From Caproiciproducens sp. NJN-50 (lineage in GTDB: Bacteria; Bacillota; Clostridia; Oscillospirales; Acutalibacteraceae), in the NCBI RefSeq assembly GCF_004103755.1, contig NZ_CP035283.1, positions 1,240,001 to 1,304,000 of the forward strand: 64,000 nucleotides of DNA, given 5' to 3'. Below are positions 41,323 to 49,626 of this stretch, in pieces. The notes beneath the pieces are model-generated. The model saw only the letters and a list, made by a program, of their open reading frames with translations. It made no database searches and had not been told where the DNA came from. Numbering within the stretch: position 1 is the stretch's first letter; the number at the start of each line of letters is the position of its first letter. The position numbers and the translations under genes are program-made.

Positions 41323-41346
41323 ATTATATCTTCATTCCTGAATGAA
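41323..41346 (-). promoter_or_regulatory. Candidate XRE autoregulatory operator and -10 box
   Basis: Plus-strand dyad TTCATTCCTGAATGAA (41331-41346), 7-bp arms with a 2-nt centre, lies directly upstream of a minus-strand TATAAT (41328-41323). The -35 (TATGTT/TTATGT) is poor, as expected if a repressor or activator overlaps it. Confidence 0.4.
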
Positions 41347-41411
41347 ACATAAATTTGGTGATTATTATTCACTGCTTTGCGGAAATTAACGGACTCCGCC
41401 GAAAAAAGTAC

Positions 41412-41440
41412 TTGACGGGCAAAGAATTGTTTAGTATAAT
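41412..41440 (+). promoter_or_regulatory. Promoter of tRNA-Thr
   Basis: TTGACG (41412-41417), 17-bp spacer, TATAAT (41435-41440); predicted start about 12 nt before the mature tRNA. Confidence 0.88.
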
Positions 41441-41458
41441 AATTTGGTCGGTAAAAGT

Positions 41459-41534
41459 GCTACTGTGGCTCAGTTGGTAGAGCAGCGCATTCGTAATGCG
41501 CAGGTCGTCAGTTCGAGTCTGACCAGTAGCTCCA
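41459..41534 (+). tRNA. tRNA-Thr (anticodon CGT)
   Basis: 76-nt cloverleaf: acceptor GCTACTG/CAGTAGC, D arm with GGCTCAGTTGGTAGAGC, anticodon stem GCGCA/TGCGC with loop TTCGTAA (anticodon CGT, reads ACG), T arm GTCAG-TTCGAGT-CTGAC, and an encoded CCA end (41532-41534). A stand-alone gene with its own promoter and terminator. Confidence 0.95.
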
Positions 41535-41535
41535 G

Positions 41536-41573
41536 AAAAAAGCCAGGAATCGTAAAAGGTTCCTGGCTTTTTT
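41536..41573 (+). terminator. Terminator of tRNA-Thr
   Basis: AGCCAGGAA (41541-41549) pairs with TTCCTGGCT (41560-41568), flanked by A and T runs, loop TCGTAAAAGG. Confidence 0.9.
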
Positions 41574-41612
41574 CTGGTTTGGTCTATTTTGTTTTTCAGG
41601 ACGGGATCCCTT

Positions 41613-41648
41613 AAAAAAACGGACGGGCTTGTCATGCCTGTCCGTTTT
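41613..41648 (-). terminator. Terminator of nth
   Basis: AAAACGGACGGGC (41616-41628) pairs with GCCTGTCCGTTTT (41636-41648), 13 bp with one G-U pair. On the minus strand it ends in seven T, 50 nt after the nth stop. Confidence 0.85.
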
Positions 41649-41697
41649 CTCCAAACCCGCCGGAAAGGATGATTTTGTCGATCCCGGGAGAAAGAAA

Positions 41698-42342
41698 TCA
41701 GATGTTTGTTTGTTTTTCGACCGGATTTTTGCAGAATTCCCTCATGGAGCAATTTCCGCAGTCCGGGTTTCTGGCTGTACAGACGGCCCGGCCGTGGAGA
41801 ACCAGCCGGTGGCAGAAATCATTGGATTCCTCCGGCGGCAGGATCTTTCTCAGTTGCGTTTCCACTTTGAGAGGATCCTTGCCTTCGCTCAGCCCCAGGC
41901 GGCCGCAGATGCGGATGCAGTGAGTGTCCGTGACGACGGCCGGTTTGCCGTAGATATCCCCGACGATGAGGTTTGCCGTTTTCCTGCCGACTCCCGGCAG
42001 CTTTGTCAGCTCTTCAATGGTGTCCGGAACCCTTCCCTCATAATCCGATTTCAATTTCCGGCACATGGCGAGGATATCGCGGGCTTTGGTCTTATACAGC
42101 CCGCAGGAATGAATGATCGGCTCAATGTCTTCCGCGGACGCTCCGCAAAATGCGTCGATCGTGGGGAAAAGCCTGAACAGTTCAGGCGTGACCTGATTCA
42201 CCCGCGCGTCGGTGCATTGGGCGGAAAGCCGGGTGGCGATCAAAAGCTGGAGCGGCTCGGTGTAGGTCAGGGAGCAGATCGCATCCGGATATTCTTTTTT
42301 CAAAGCCTGGATCGCAAGCGAGGCACGCTGCTTTTTGGTCAT
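41698..42342 (-). CDS. nth: Endonuclease III (DNA glycosylase/AP lyase)
   Basis: 214-residue HhH-GPD glycosylase that removes oxidised pyrimidines and nicks at AP sites. The helix-hairpin-helix has the catalytic Lys in LPGVGRKTA; the conserved Asp is in TDTHCIR. The 4Fe-4S cluster ligands at the C-terminus follow Cys-x6-Cys-x2-Cys-x5-Cys (CTARNPDCGNCSMREFC). ATG 42342 is preceded by GGAGGATC; the in-frame start 60 nt upstream adds an unconserved Lys-rich tail. Confidence 0.95.
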   Translation of the reverse strand: MTKKQRASLAIQALKKEYPDAICSLTYTEPLQLLIATRLSAQCTDARVNQVTPELFRLFPTIDAFCGASAEDIEPIIHSCGLYKTKARDILAMCRKLKSDYEGRVPDTIEELTKLPGVGRKTANLIVGDIYGKPAVVTDTHCIRICGRLGLSEGKDPLKVETQLRKILPPEESNDFCHRLVLHGRAVCTARNPDCGNCSMREFCKNPVEKQTNI

Positions 42343-42450
42343 TTTGATCCTCCGTTTCAGTATGATTTTTTTCATTATAAACTTTTCTGTTGTGAATGGC
42401 AATGGATGTGCGGACCGGAAATCCGAGGAGCGCTTTTTGCAGGGCCGCCG

Positions 42451-42479
42451 TTGCGTTTTTGCATGTTACAGGTTATAAT
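42451..42479 (+). promoter_or_regulatory. Promoter of glyA
   Basis: TTGCGT (42451-42456), 17-bp spacer, TATAAT (42474-42479), start near 42486. Confidence 0.7.
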
Positions 42480-42514
42480 AGGGATAAATTTGTTCGGGAA
42501 AGGGTTTGAATACG

Positions 42515-43768
42515 ATGTACAGTGATATGATGAATACCATCGGCCTTGTTTCCGGGGCCGACCCGGAGGTCGGCGCCGCGATGGCCCGGGAACTGGGCCG
42601 GCAGAGGGACAATCTGGAACTGATCGCATCCGAAAATCTCGTTTCGCCCGCCGTAATGGCGGCGATGGGAAGCGTTTTGACCAACAAATACGCGGAAGGA
42701 TATCCGGGAAAACGCTACTACGGCGGGTGCCAGTATGTTGACATTGTGGAGGACCTGGCTCGTCAGCGTGCCTGCAGGCTGTTCGGCGCGGAACATGCCA
42801 ATGTGCAGCCTCATTCCGGCGCTCAGGCGAACCTGGCGGTGTATTTTGCCCTTTTAAAGCCCGGCGACACGGTGATGGGAATGAATCTTTCGGAAGGCGG
42901 GCATCTGACCCATGGATCGCCAGTCAATCTGTCCGGAAGCTACTACCATTTCGTCTCTTACGGCGTCAGCCCGGAGACAGGCCGGATCGACTACGACGCG
43001 GTTTATGAAACGGCGATGAAAGTAAAGCCGAAACTGATCGTGGCGGGCGCCAGCGCCTATCCGCGTGTGATCGATTTCAAACGCTTCCGCGAGATCAGCG
43101 ATGCCTGCGGGGCGCTGCTGATGGTCGACATGGCGCATATCGCGGGCCTTGTCGCGGCCGGAGAGCACCCGAATCCGGTCGAGTGGGCGCAGATCGTCAC
43201 GACGACGACGCATAAAACCCTGCGGGGCCCGCGCGGCGGCCTGATCCTCTGCAAGGAAGAATACGCGAAGGCCATCGACAAGGCGATTTTCCCCGGAACA
43301 CAGGGCGGCCCGCTGATGCACATCATCGCGGGAAAGGCCGTTTGCCTGGGCGAGGCGCTGAAGCCGGAGTTCAAGCAATACGCGCACCGGATTGTTGTCA
43401 ATGCGAAAGCGCTGGGTGACGGCCTGATGAAACGCAACGTCAAGCTTGTCTCCGGAGGCACGGACAATCACCTGATGATGGTGGACCTTTCCGGACTGGA
43501 GCTGACGGGCAAGGAACTGGAGCAGCGCCTTGATTCCGTCAATATCACGGCAAACAAAAATACCGTCCCGAACGAGCAGCGCAGCCCGTTTATCACGAGC
43601 GGCCTGAGACTGGGCACGCCGGCCGTCACCACGCGCGGCCTGGACGCGGCGGATATGGACCGCATTGCGGACTGCATCAGCCTTGCCGTTTTCGACTTTG
43701 AGCCGAACCGCGAAAAGATCCGCACGGCGGTGCATGAAATCTGTGCCCGTCACCCGCTTTACGAATAA
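42515..43768 (+). CDS. glyA: Serine hydroxymethyltransferase
   Basis: 417-residue PLP enzyme that interconverts serine and glycine and makes 5,10-methylene-THF. Motifs: LELIASENLVSPAV, YPGKRYYGGCQYVD, VQPHSGAQAN and the PLP-binding Lys234 in TTTTHKTLRGPRGG. ATG 42515 lies 10 nt after AAAGGG; an in-frame TTG at 42506 is too close to it. It is followed 24 nt later by rarA. No glycine riboswitch was seen in the short leader. Confidence 0.96.
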   Translation: MYSDMMNTIGLVSGADPEVGAAMARELGRQRDNLELIASENLVSPAVMAAMGSVLTNKYAEGYPGKRYYGGCQYVDIVEDLARQRACRLFGAEHANVQPHSGAQANLAVYFALLKPGDTVMGMNLSEGGHLTHGSPVNLSGSYYHFVSYGVSPETGRIDYDAVYETAMKVKPKLIVAGASAYPRVIDFKRFREISDACGALLMVDMAHIAGLVAAGEHPNPVEWAQIVTTTTHKTLRGPRGGLILCKEEYAKAIDKAIFPGTQGGPLMHIIAGKAVCLGEALKPEFKQYAHRIVVNAKALGDGLMKRNVKLVSGGTDNHLMMVDLSGLELTGKELEQRLDSVNITANKNTVPNEQRSPFITSGLRLGTPAVTTRGLDAADMDRIADCISLAVFDFEPNREKIRTAVHEICARHPLYE

Positions 43769-43792
43769 TTCACCAAGGAAGGGATGGTGCCG

Positions 43793-45061
43793 ATGTCGGC
43801 TCCTCTTGCGGACCGGATCCGCCCCCGCGAACTGAGCGAGATTGTCGGGCAGCATCATCTGCTCGACCCCGGCAGGCCGCTGCGGCGCATTATAGAGTCG
43901 GGGGAAATCCCGAACATGGTCTTTTACGGACCGTCGGGGATCGGCAAGACAACGCTTGCATCCATTATCGCGGCGAGAACCAGCCGCAAGCTGGTCAGGA
44001 TGAACGGCACCACCGCCACTACGGCGGACATCCGCGACGTTGTGAACCAGTTGGATACGCTGGAAGCCCCGAACGGAATCCTTCTCTATCTGGACGAGAT
44101 CCAGTATTTCAATAAAAAGCAGCAGCAGACGCTGCTGGAATTCATTGAGAACGGTTCGATTACACTGATTGCGTCGACGACGGAAAATCCCTATTTTTAT
44201 GTTTACGGCGCGATTCTGAGCCGGTCGACGGTGTTTGAGTTCAAACCGGTGGAGAAAGAAGACGTTCGCGAGGCGGCAAAGCGGGCGTTCGGCATTCTGG
44301 AGGAGGAGCAGCACCGCGGCATCCGGGTGGAACCCGGCGCTTTGGACGTGATTGCTTCCGCCTGCGGCGGCGATGTCCGCAAGGCGATGAACGCGGTGGA
44401 GCTCTGCGTTGTGTCCGGTGAGGAAAAAGACGGCGCCTGTCTCGTGACGGAACAGCTTGCCAGGGACCTGACGCAGCGCAGCGCGATGAAATATGACCGC
44501 GCGGGAGATGAGCATTACGACATCCTTTCCGCGTTCCAGAAATCCATGCGCGGCTCCGATCCGGACGCCGCAGTCCATTATCTGGCCCGTCTGCTGGAGG
44601 CCGGGGACCTTCCCTCCGCGTGCCGCAGGCTGATGGTCTGCGCCTGCGAAGACGTGGGGCTCGCTTATCCGCTGATTATTCCGATCGTCAAGGCAGCCGT
44701 GGACGCGGCGCTTCAGGTCGGTCTGCCGGAGGCGCGGATCCCGCTGGCCGATGCAGTGGTGCTGGTGGCCTGTTCGCCAAAGTCGAATTCGGCCTACTGC
44801 GCGGTGGATGCGGCGGTCGCCGACCTGCGGGCCGGCAAAACGGGGCCGATTCCCCGCAGACTTCAGAATAAGCACTACGACGGGGAGGACAATCCGAGAA
44901 AGGGCCAGTTCTATCAGTATGCCCACGATTTTCCGCACCACTGGGTCCGGCAGCAATACCTTCCGGACGTATTGAAGGATACGGTTTACTATCGGTGGGG
45001 GGACAATAAGACAGAACAGGCATTTCGGAAATATTGGGAAGAAATCAAAAAAGAAAAGTAA
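43793..45061 (+). CDS. rarA: Replication-associated recombination protein A (RarA/MgsA)
   Basis: 422-residue AAA+ ATPase acting at stalled replication forks. It has PLADRIRPRELSEIVGQHHLL, Walker A YGPSGIGKTTLA, Walker B LYLDEIQYF with sensor ASTTENP, and the C-terminal MgsA tetramerisation domain (ARLLEAGDLPSACRRLMVCA, FYQYAHDFP). ATG 43793 has AAGGAAGGG at 9 nt; ATG 43784 directly follows that site and is less likely. Probably co-transcribed with glyA. Confidence 0.93.
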   Translation: MSAPLADRIRPRELSEIVGQHHLLDPGRPLRRIIESGEIPNMVFYGPSGIGKTTLASIIAARTSRKLVRMNGTTATTADIRDVVNQLDTLEAPNGILLYLDEIQYFNKKQQQTLLEFIENGSITLIASTTENPYFYVYGAILSRSTVFEFKPVEKEDVREAAKRAFGILEEEQHRGIRVEPGALDVIASACGGDVRKAMNAVELCVVSGEEKDGACLVTEQLARDLTQRSAMKYDRAGDEHYDILSAFQKSMRGSDPDAAVHYLARLLEAGDLPSACRRLMVCACEDVGLAYPLIIPIVKAAVDAALQVGLPEARIPLADAVVLVACSPKSNSAYCAVDAAVADLRAGKTGPIPRRLQNKHYDGEDNPRKGQFYQYAHDFPHHWVRQQYLPDVLKDTVYYRWGDNKTEQAFRKYWEEIKKEK

Positions 45062-45068
45062 TTTTATG

Positions 45069-45097
45069 TTGATTATCAGCCGAATATGAGATATACT
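45069..45097 (+). promoter_or_regulatory. Promoter of the flavin reductase-rubredoxin gene
   Basis: TTGATT (45069-45074), 17-bp spacer, TATACT (45092-45097), 30 nt before the start. Confidence 0.7.
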
Positions 45098-45126
45098 AGT
45101 AAAAATGCGTTTTGGAGGAAGCCGAC

Positions 45127-45780
45127 TTGAACGATTTGATTTTGAACAGCCTGTCTTACGGGATGTATGCAATCGGCGTGAAAGACGGGGAAAAAGTTTC
45201 CGCTTGTATTGTCAATACGGCCGTGCAGGTTGCCCGCAATCCAAACACAATTGCCGTCAGTCTGAATCATGAAAATTACAGTTGTGAGTGCATTCAGAAA
45301 AACGGCCTTTTCAGCGTTTCCGTCCTTTCAGAGGATACCTCCGGCACGGTAATCGGCGCTTTGGGCTTTTCATCCGGACGCGACACGGATAAGCTCAAAA
45401 ACGTCAGGCACCGCATCCTTGCGGAGGGCGTTCCGATTATTAAGGAGAATACATGCTGCTGGTTTCTTTGCAAGGTCCTCTCTTCGTCCGAAACGGCGAC
45501 CCACACGATTTTTATTGCCGAAGTGATTGCGGGCAGTGAAAAATCGGTGGGCAAGCCGATGACTTATGAATATTACCACAGAGTCATTAAGGGCAGGGCA
45601 CCGAAAAACGCGCCGACCTACAGGGAAGAGAAGCAGACGGAACAGAGCGGAGAAAGCTGGATCTGCACTGTTTGCGGTTATATTTACAATGATCCCTTCG
45701 TTCCCTTTGAGGAATTGCCGGACGATTGGGTCTGCCCCATTTGCGGGGCGCCGAAGTCGGCATTCAAACGACAGCAGTAA
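45127..45780 (+). CDS. Flavin reductase-rubredoxin fusion (high-molecular-weight rubredoxin type)
   Basis: 217 residues: a flavin reductase-like split-barrel FMN domain (about 1-155) and a C-terminal rubredoxin (about 173-212) with CTVCGYIYND and CPICGAPKS, the four Fe ligands. Such fusions (Hrb in Moorella) pass electrons from NAD(P)H or other donors to flavodiiron oxygen/NO reductases in oxidative-stress defence of anaerobes. No flavodiiron gene is adjacent here. TTG 45127 has GGAGGA at 7 nt; the in-frame TTG 45112 overlaps that site. It has its own promoter and terminator. Confidence 0.88.
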   Translation: MNDLILNSLSYGMYAIGVKDGEKVSACIVNTAVQVARNPNTIAVSLNHENYSCECIQKNGLFSVSVLSEDTSGTVIGALGFSSGRDTDKLKNVRHRILAEGVPIIKENTCCWFLCKVLSSSETATHTIFIAEVIAGSEKSVGKPMTYEYYHRVIKGRAPKNAPTYREEKQTEQSGESWICTVCGYIYNDPFVPFEELPDDWVCPICGAPKSAFKRQQ

Positions 45781-45790
45781 GATGACAGAA

Positions 45791-45835
45791 AAGCTCACAC
45801 CGATGTATTCCATACACCGGGCGGGCTTTTTTTTT
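45791..45835 (+). terminator. Terminator after the rubredoxin gene
   Basis: AAGCTC (45791-45796) and GGGCTT (45823-45828) with an inner CCG/CGG pairing, then a run of nine T from 45827. It lies upstream of the permease gene. Confidence 0.75.
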
Positions 45836-45890
45836 GAGTAAAAAAGCGCAGCTTTTTACTGAATATATAAAGATTGAGGAGTGTTTATCT

Positions 45891-47180
45891 ATGACAAAGC
45901 AAATCATCCAGGTTGAGGAAAAGCCGCCTGTGCCCAAGGCGATCCCGCTTTCGGTGCAGCATCTTTTCGCCATGTTCAGCGCTTCGGTGCTGGTTCCGGT
46001 CCTGCTGGGGATCAGTCCTTCCGTGGTCCTGTTCATGAACGGGATCGGCACGCTGCTCTACATATTGATTACGGGAGGCAAGGCCCCGGCTTTCCTGGGT
46101 TCCAGCTTCGCCTTTATTGCCCCCGCGGGAATCATCATCGGAACCAAGGGACTGGGATATCCGTATGCGCTTGGCGGGTTTGTGGTTTCCGGTGCGGTGT
46201 TTTGCTTTGTTGCGGTCATTATCCGTTTCTGCGGCACGAGATGGATCGACGTGATTCTTCCGCCCGCGGCCATGGGTTCCGTCGTGGCGCTGATCGGTCT
46301 GGAGCTTTCCGGAACGGCGGCCAACATGGGCGGGCTGATTTTAAGCGATACCTATACGCAGATCGACCCAAAAAAAATCACGGTGTTTCTGATTACGCTG
46401 GGGGTCGCCGTGTTCGGCAGCGTGCTGTTCCGCAAATTTCTGGCGGTTATTCCGATTTTAATTGCGATTGTGATCGGCTATTGCGTCGCGTGGGGGATGG
46501 GAATGATCGATTTCTCGGCGGTCGCCGCCGCTCCGGCCTTTGCGGTTCCGAATTTCCAGCCGGCCAAATTCGACTGGAATGCGATCTCCATTATTCTGCC
46601 GGCGACGCTGGTTGTGGTTTCGGAGCACATCGGTCATCAGATCGTGACCGGCAAAATCGTCGGGCGCGACCTGCTGCGGAATCCGGGCCTGCACCGCACC
46701 ATGCTCGGCGACGGCCTTTCGACCATGCTCTCCGGGCTCTGCGGCTCCGTGCCCACGACGACTTACGGCGAAAATATCGGCGTCATGGCGATGACCGGCG
46801 TATACAGCGTCTGGGTGATTGGCGGCGCGGCCGTTCTGTCCATCGCGATTTCTTTCCTCGGCAAGGTCTCCGCGGTGATCCAGTCGATCCCGGGTCCCGT
46901 CATGGGCGGCGTCAGCTTCCTGCTCTACGGAATGATCGCCTCCTCCGGCGTGAGGCTTCTGGTTGACCAGAAAGTGGATTACAGCCGTTCCCGCAATCTC
47001 GCCATGACCAGTATCGTTCTGGTGACGGGCCTTTCCGGCGCGTTCGTCCAGCTTTGGAAGGTCAAGCTGACCGGAATGTCCCTCGGCGCCGTGGTAGCCA
47101 TGCTGCTCGGTCTTATTTTCTGGATCATTGACCGGTTCCATGCGGCAAACGACTATGAAGAGGAGCCGGTACAGGAATAG
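45891..47180 (+). CDS. uraA: Uracil/xanthine permease (NCS2 family)
   Basis: 429-residue membrane transporter with about 14 predicted transmembrane segments, taking up uracil (or xanthine) with a cation. LSVQHLFAMFSASVLVPVLLG at the N-terminus, SEHIGHQIVTGKI (substrate-site Glu) and GDGLSTMLSGLCGSVPTTTYGENIGVMAMTG are NCS2 hallmarks and closest to UraA/PyrP. ATG 45891 follows GAGGAG; an upstream in-frame ATG lies in the terminator. No PyrR-binding loop was recognised in the leader. It converges on the next gene with 3 nt between the stops. Confidence 0.92.
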   Translation: MTKQIIQVEEKPPVPKAIPLSVQHLFAMFSASVLVPVLLGISPSVVLFMNGIGTLLYILITGGKAPAFLGSSFAFIAPAGIIIGTKGLGYPYALGGFVVSGAVFCFVAVIIRFCGTRWIDVILPPAAMGSVVALIGLELSGTAANMGGLILSDTYTQIDPKKITVFLITLGVAVFGSVLFRKFLAVIPILIAIVIGYCVAWGMGMIDFSAVAAAPAFAVPNFQPAKFDWNAISIILPATLVVVSEHIGHQIVTGKIVGRDLLRNPGLHRTMLGDGLSTMLSGLCGSVPTTTYGENIGVMAMTGVYSVWVIGGAAVLSIAISFLGKVSAVIQSIPGPVMGGVSFLLYGMIASSGVRLLVDQKVDYSRSRNLAMTSIVLVTGLSGAFVQLWKVKLTGMSLGAVVAMLLGLIFWIIDRFHAANDYEEEPVQE

Positions 47181-47183
47181 GGA

Positions 47184-47573
47184 TCAAATGCTCATCAGCT
47201 CAAGGCGCCACCGTTCGGTTTCTTCCGGAGTCTGACCGCCTAAAAGGATCGTCCCGGCGTAACATCGAATGAGCAGCACGGGCTGGTTTTTCGCGCAAGC
47301 ATACACCTGACAGGGACCGATTCCCTCGAGCACAAAATGTCCGGCCATTCTGCCCATGCTCAGACCGTTTGTCCGGATTCCGGCGGGGACGGAAGGCAAA
47401 ACCTGTATTCCCGAAATGGAATCGAGCGGGAATGAGCAGGAATATAGCGGAGCAGAGATCAATCCCGTACCGTTTTTAATCTGAAAACGGATCGGTGCGA
47501 AATTTGTTACATATAAGGCTCCGGCGATCAGTGAAAAGAGAACGGCCGTTGTAATAATTGCTGGCAGATACAT
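47184..47573 (-). CDS. Membrane-anchored PH-like domain protein, hypothetical
   Basis: 129 residues: an N-terminal transmembrane helix (about 2-24, LPAIITTAVLFSLIAGALYV) and a C-terminal domain with IRTNGLSMGRMAGHFVLEGIG and LLGGQTPEETERWRLEL, which resembles the small bacterial PH-like domains. Function unknown. ATG 47573 was chosen because the promoter at 47620-47649 predicts a start near 47613, downstream of the alternative ATGs at 47630 and 47642; AAGGTC lies 10 nt upstream. Confidence 0.6.
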   Translation of the reverse strand: MYLPAIITTAVLFSLIAGALYVTNFAPIRFQIKNGTGLISAPLYSCSFPLDSISGIQVLPSVPAGIRTNGLSMGRMAGHFVLEGIGPCQVYACAKNQPVLLIRCYAGTILLGGQTPEETERWRLELMSI

Positions 47574-47619
47574 GAAATCAAGACCTTTTTGTTGACAAGT
47601 TTTGCTTTTTCTTTCATTT

Positions 47620-47649
47620 ATTATAAACATTGTGTGAGACAAAATGCAA
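47620..47649 (-). promoter_or_regulatory. Promoter of the PH-like gene
   Basis: Minus strand TTGCAT (47649-47644), 18-bp spacer, TATAAT (47625-47620). Confidence 0.6.
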
Positions 47650-47685
47650 GCGGTTGGGGAGGTGCCTAATTTCCTTGCCGTTCTA

Positions 47686-47714
47686 TTGAATCTTGGCGCC
47701 TTTCATACTATAAT
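47686..47714 (+). promoter_or_regulatory. Promoter of the transketolase genes
   Basis: TTGAAT (47686-47691), 17-bp spacer, TATAAT (47709-47714), 40 nt before the first start. Confidence 0.8.
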
Positions 47715-47753
47715 AGAAAAGAATGGAAACGGATTTTATTTAGGAGGGCAGCA

Positions 47754-48599
47754 ATGAAGACAGAATTGAAAAGGAAATTGGAAATTGCCGCGTGCAAGAT
47801 CCGCATGGGTGCTGTGGAGGGCGTTTACCGCGCAAAATCGGGGCATCCGGGCGGATCCCTTTCCGCGGCGGAGCTTTTTGCGTACCTCTATTTCAAGGAG
47901 CTCAGAGTCGACCCGAACCATCCGAAAGAACCTGGCCGCGACCGTTTCGTCCTTTCCAAAGGGCACACCTGTCCCGGACTTTACGCGGCTCTGGCTCTCA
48001 AAGGCTATTTCCCTGAGACAGAGCTGAAAAAACTGAGACAGATCGGCGCGATGCTCCAAGGTCATCCGGACATGAAGGGGACGCCCGGCGTTGATATGAG
48101 CACGGGTTCGCTCGGACAGGGAGTTTCCGCGGCCTGCGGCATGGCGCTCGCCGGGAAAATGGACGGGAAAGACTACCGCGTTTACGCCCTGTTGGGCGAC
48201 GGCGAGCTAGAAGAAGGTCAGGTGTGGGAGGCTTCGATGTTTGCCGGGCATCATGAGCTGGACAATCTGTGCCTGGTGATCGACATCAACGGGCTTCAGA
48301 TCGACGGTCCTACGGCCGAGGTCGGAGGTCCGGAACCGGTCGACGAAAAGTTCCGCGCGTTCGGATTCGATGTCCAGGTCATTGACGGGCACAGCTTTGA
48401 TGAGATTGAAAAGGCATTTGAACACGCCAAAACCGTGAAAGGGAAGCCATCCGCCATTCTTGCAAAAACGATCAAGGGCAGAGGCGTTTCCTATATGGAA
48501 AATGTGGCGGGCTGGCACGGCAAGGCGCCCAGTGACGAAGAATATGAAATTGCCATGCGCGAGCTGAAACAAACCCTGGCTGGATTGGAGGCGGAATAA
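47754..48599 (+). CDS. Transketolase, N-terminal (TPP-binding) subunit
   Basis: 281 residues, equal to the first half of a full-length transketolase. It binds TPP and Mg: SGHPGGSLSAAELFAYLYF, KGHTCPGLYAALALKGYF, and the GDGELEEGQVWEA...N motif of TPP enzymes. Together with the next gene it transfers two-carbon units in the pentose-phosphate pathway. ATG 47754 follows AGGAGGG. The partner begins at the base after its stop. Split transketolases are usual in Clostridia. Confidence 0.95.
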   Translation: MKTELKRKLEIAACKIRMGAVEGVYRAKSGHPGGSLSAAELFAYLYFKELRVDPNHPKEPGRDRFVLSKGHTCPGLYAALALKGYFPETELKKLRQIGAMLQGHPDMKGTPGVDMSTGSLGQGVSAACGMALAGKMDGKDYRVYALLGDGELEEGQVWEASMFAGHHELDNLCLVIDINGLQIDGPTAEVGGPEPVDEKFRAFGFDVQVIDGHSFDEIEKAFEHAKTVKGKPSAILAKTIKGRGVSYMENVAGWHGKAPSDEEYEIAMRELKQTLAGLEAE

Positions 48600-49544
48600 A
48601 TGGCGGAGATGATGAAAAAGGCAACCCGGGAGAGCTATGGAATGGCGCTGTCCCAGCTTGGGGAGGAATTTCCGCAGATCGTTGTGCTGGATGCCGACCT
48701 GGCCGAGGCGACCAAAACCGGCATCTTCAAAAAGAAATACCCGAAGCGATTTGTTGACTGTGGCATTGCGGAAGGCAATATGATGGGCGTCGCGGCGGGC
48801 CTCGCGACCTGCGGCAAAATTCCGTTTGCGACTTCATTTGCGATGTTTGCGACCGGCCGCGCCTTCGAGCAGGTCCGCAATTCCATTTGCTACCCGCACC
48901 TGAACGTCAAGGTTGTCGGGACCCACGCGGGCATCTCCGTCGGCGAGGACGGCGCGACCCACCAATGCCTGGAAGATATCGCCCTGATGCGTTCGCTGCC
49001 GGGAATGACGGTGATCAGTCCTTCGGATCACTATGAGACCGTCGCGGCGGTCCGCGCGGCCGTGGAGCACGAAGGGCCGGTTTATCTGCGCCTTTCCCGC
49101 CTTGCGGTGGAAAGTTTCAACAATTCCGACGACTATCGGTTCGAGCTCGGCAGGGGCGTTACCCTGCGTGACGGAAAAGATGTGACGATCATCGCGACGG
49201 GTTTGATGGTTTCCCGCGCGCTGGAAGCGGTCAAACTGCTGGAGCAAAAGGGAATTGACGCAAGACTCGTCAATATTCACACCATTAAGCCGATCGACCG
49301 GGAGCTGATCCTGAAAGCGGCGGGGGAGACCGGAAAACTCATTACCGTAGAGGAGCATAACGTCATCGGCGGGCTCGGCGACGCGGTCGCGGCAGTGCTG
49401 AGCGAGGAACTGCCGACTCCGCTGCGCAAGATCGGCGTGAATGATCAGTTCGGGCATTCCGGCCCCGCTGCGGCTTTGCTGGAACAGTTCGGGCTTTGTG
49501 CTTCAAATATTGCGGAAGTGACGGAAGAATTTTTGAAAAAATGA
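48600..49544 (+). CDS. Transketolase, C-terminal subunit
   Basis: 314 residues, the pyrimidine-binding and C-terminal domains of transketolase. DADLAEATKTGIF, the conserved Glu in VDCGIAEGNMMGVAAGLA (activates TPP), THAGISVGEDGATHQ and LITVEEHNVIGGLG match the family. It begins immediately after the stop of the N-terminal subunit gene, and a terminator lies 21 nt downstream. DXP synthase is excluded by the split form and the length. Confidence 0.95.
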   Translation: MAEMMKKATRESYGMALSQLGEEFPQIVVLDADLAEATKTGIFKKKYPKRFVDCGIAEGNMMGVAAGLATCGKIPFATSFAMFATGRAFEQVRNSICYPHLNVKVVGTHAGISVGEDGATHQCLEDIALMRSLPGMTVISPSDHYETVAAVRAAVEHEGPVYLRLSRLAVESFNNSDDYRFELGRGVTLRDGKDVTIIATGLMVSRALEAVKLLEQKGIDARLVNIHTIKPIDRELILKAAGETGKLITVEEHNVIGGLGDAVAAVLSEELPTPLRKIGVNDQFGHSGPAAALLEQFGLCASNIAEVTEEFLKK

Positions 49545-49565
49545 GTTCCTTTTAAGAAAACTGAA

Positions 49566-49597
49566 GGCCGTGGGAGAATTTCCCGCGGCCTGTTTTT
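49566..49597 (+). terminator. Terminator after the transketolase genes
   Basis: GGCCGTGGGA (49566-49575) pairs with TCCCGCGGCC (49581-49590; one G-U), then TGTTTTT. Confidence 0.85.
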
Positions 49598-49626
49598 CTT
49601 TCAATTGTCCGGAAGGAGGAACCGTG

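Noticed and set aside
41369..41752. Minus-strand ORF containing GQTRTDDLRITNALLYQL
   Set aside because: It is the reverse complement of the tRNA-Thr gene read as protein, a well-known spurious annotation.
42854..45172. 772-codon open frame on the minus strand
   Set aside because: Antisense shadow of glyA and rarA; no recognisable domain.
45836..45890. Possible PyrR-dependent attenuator before the uracil permease
   Set aside because: No conserved PyrR-binding loop was recognisable; the hairpin present is best explained as the terminator of the preceding gene.
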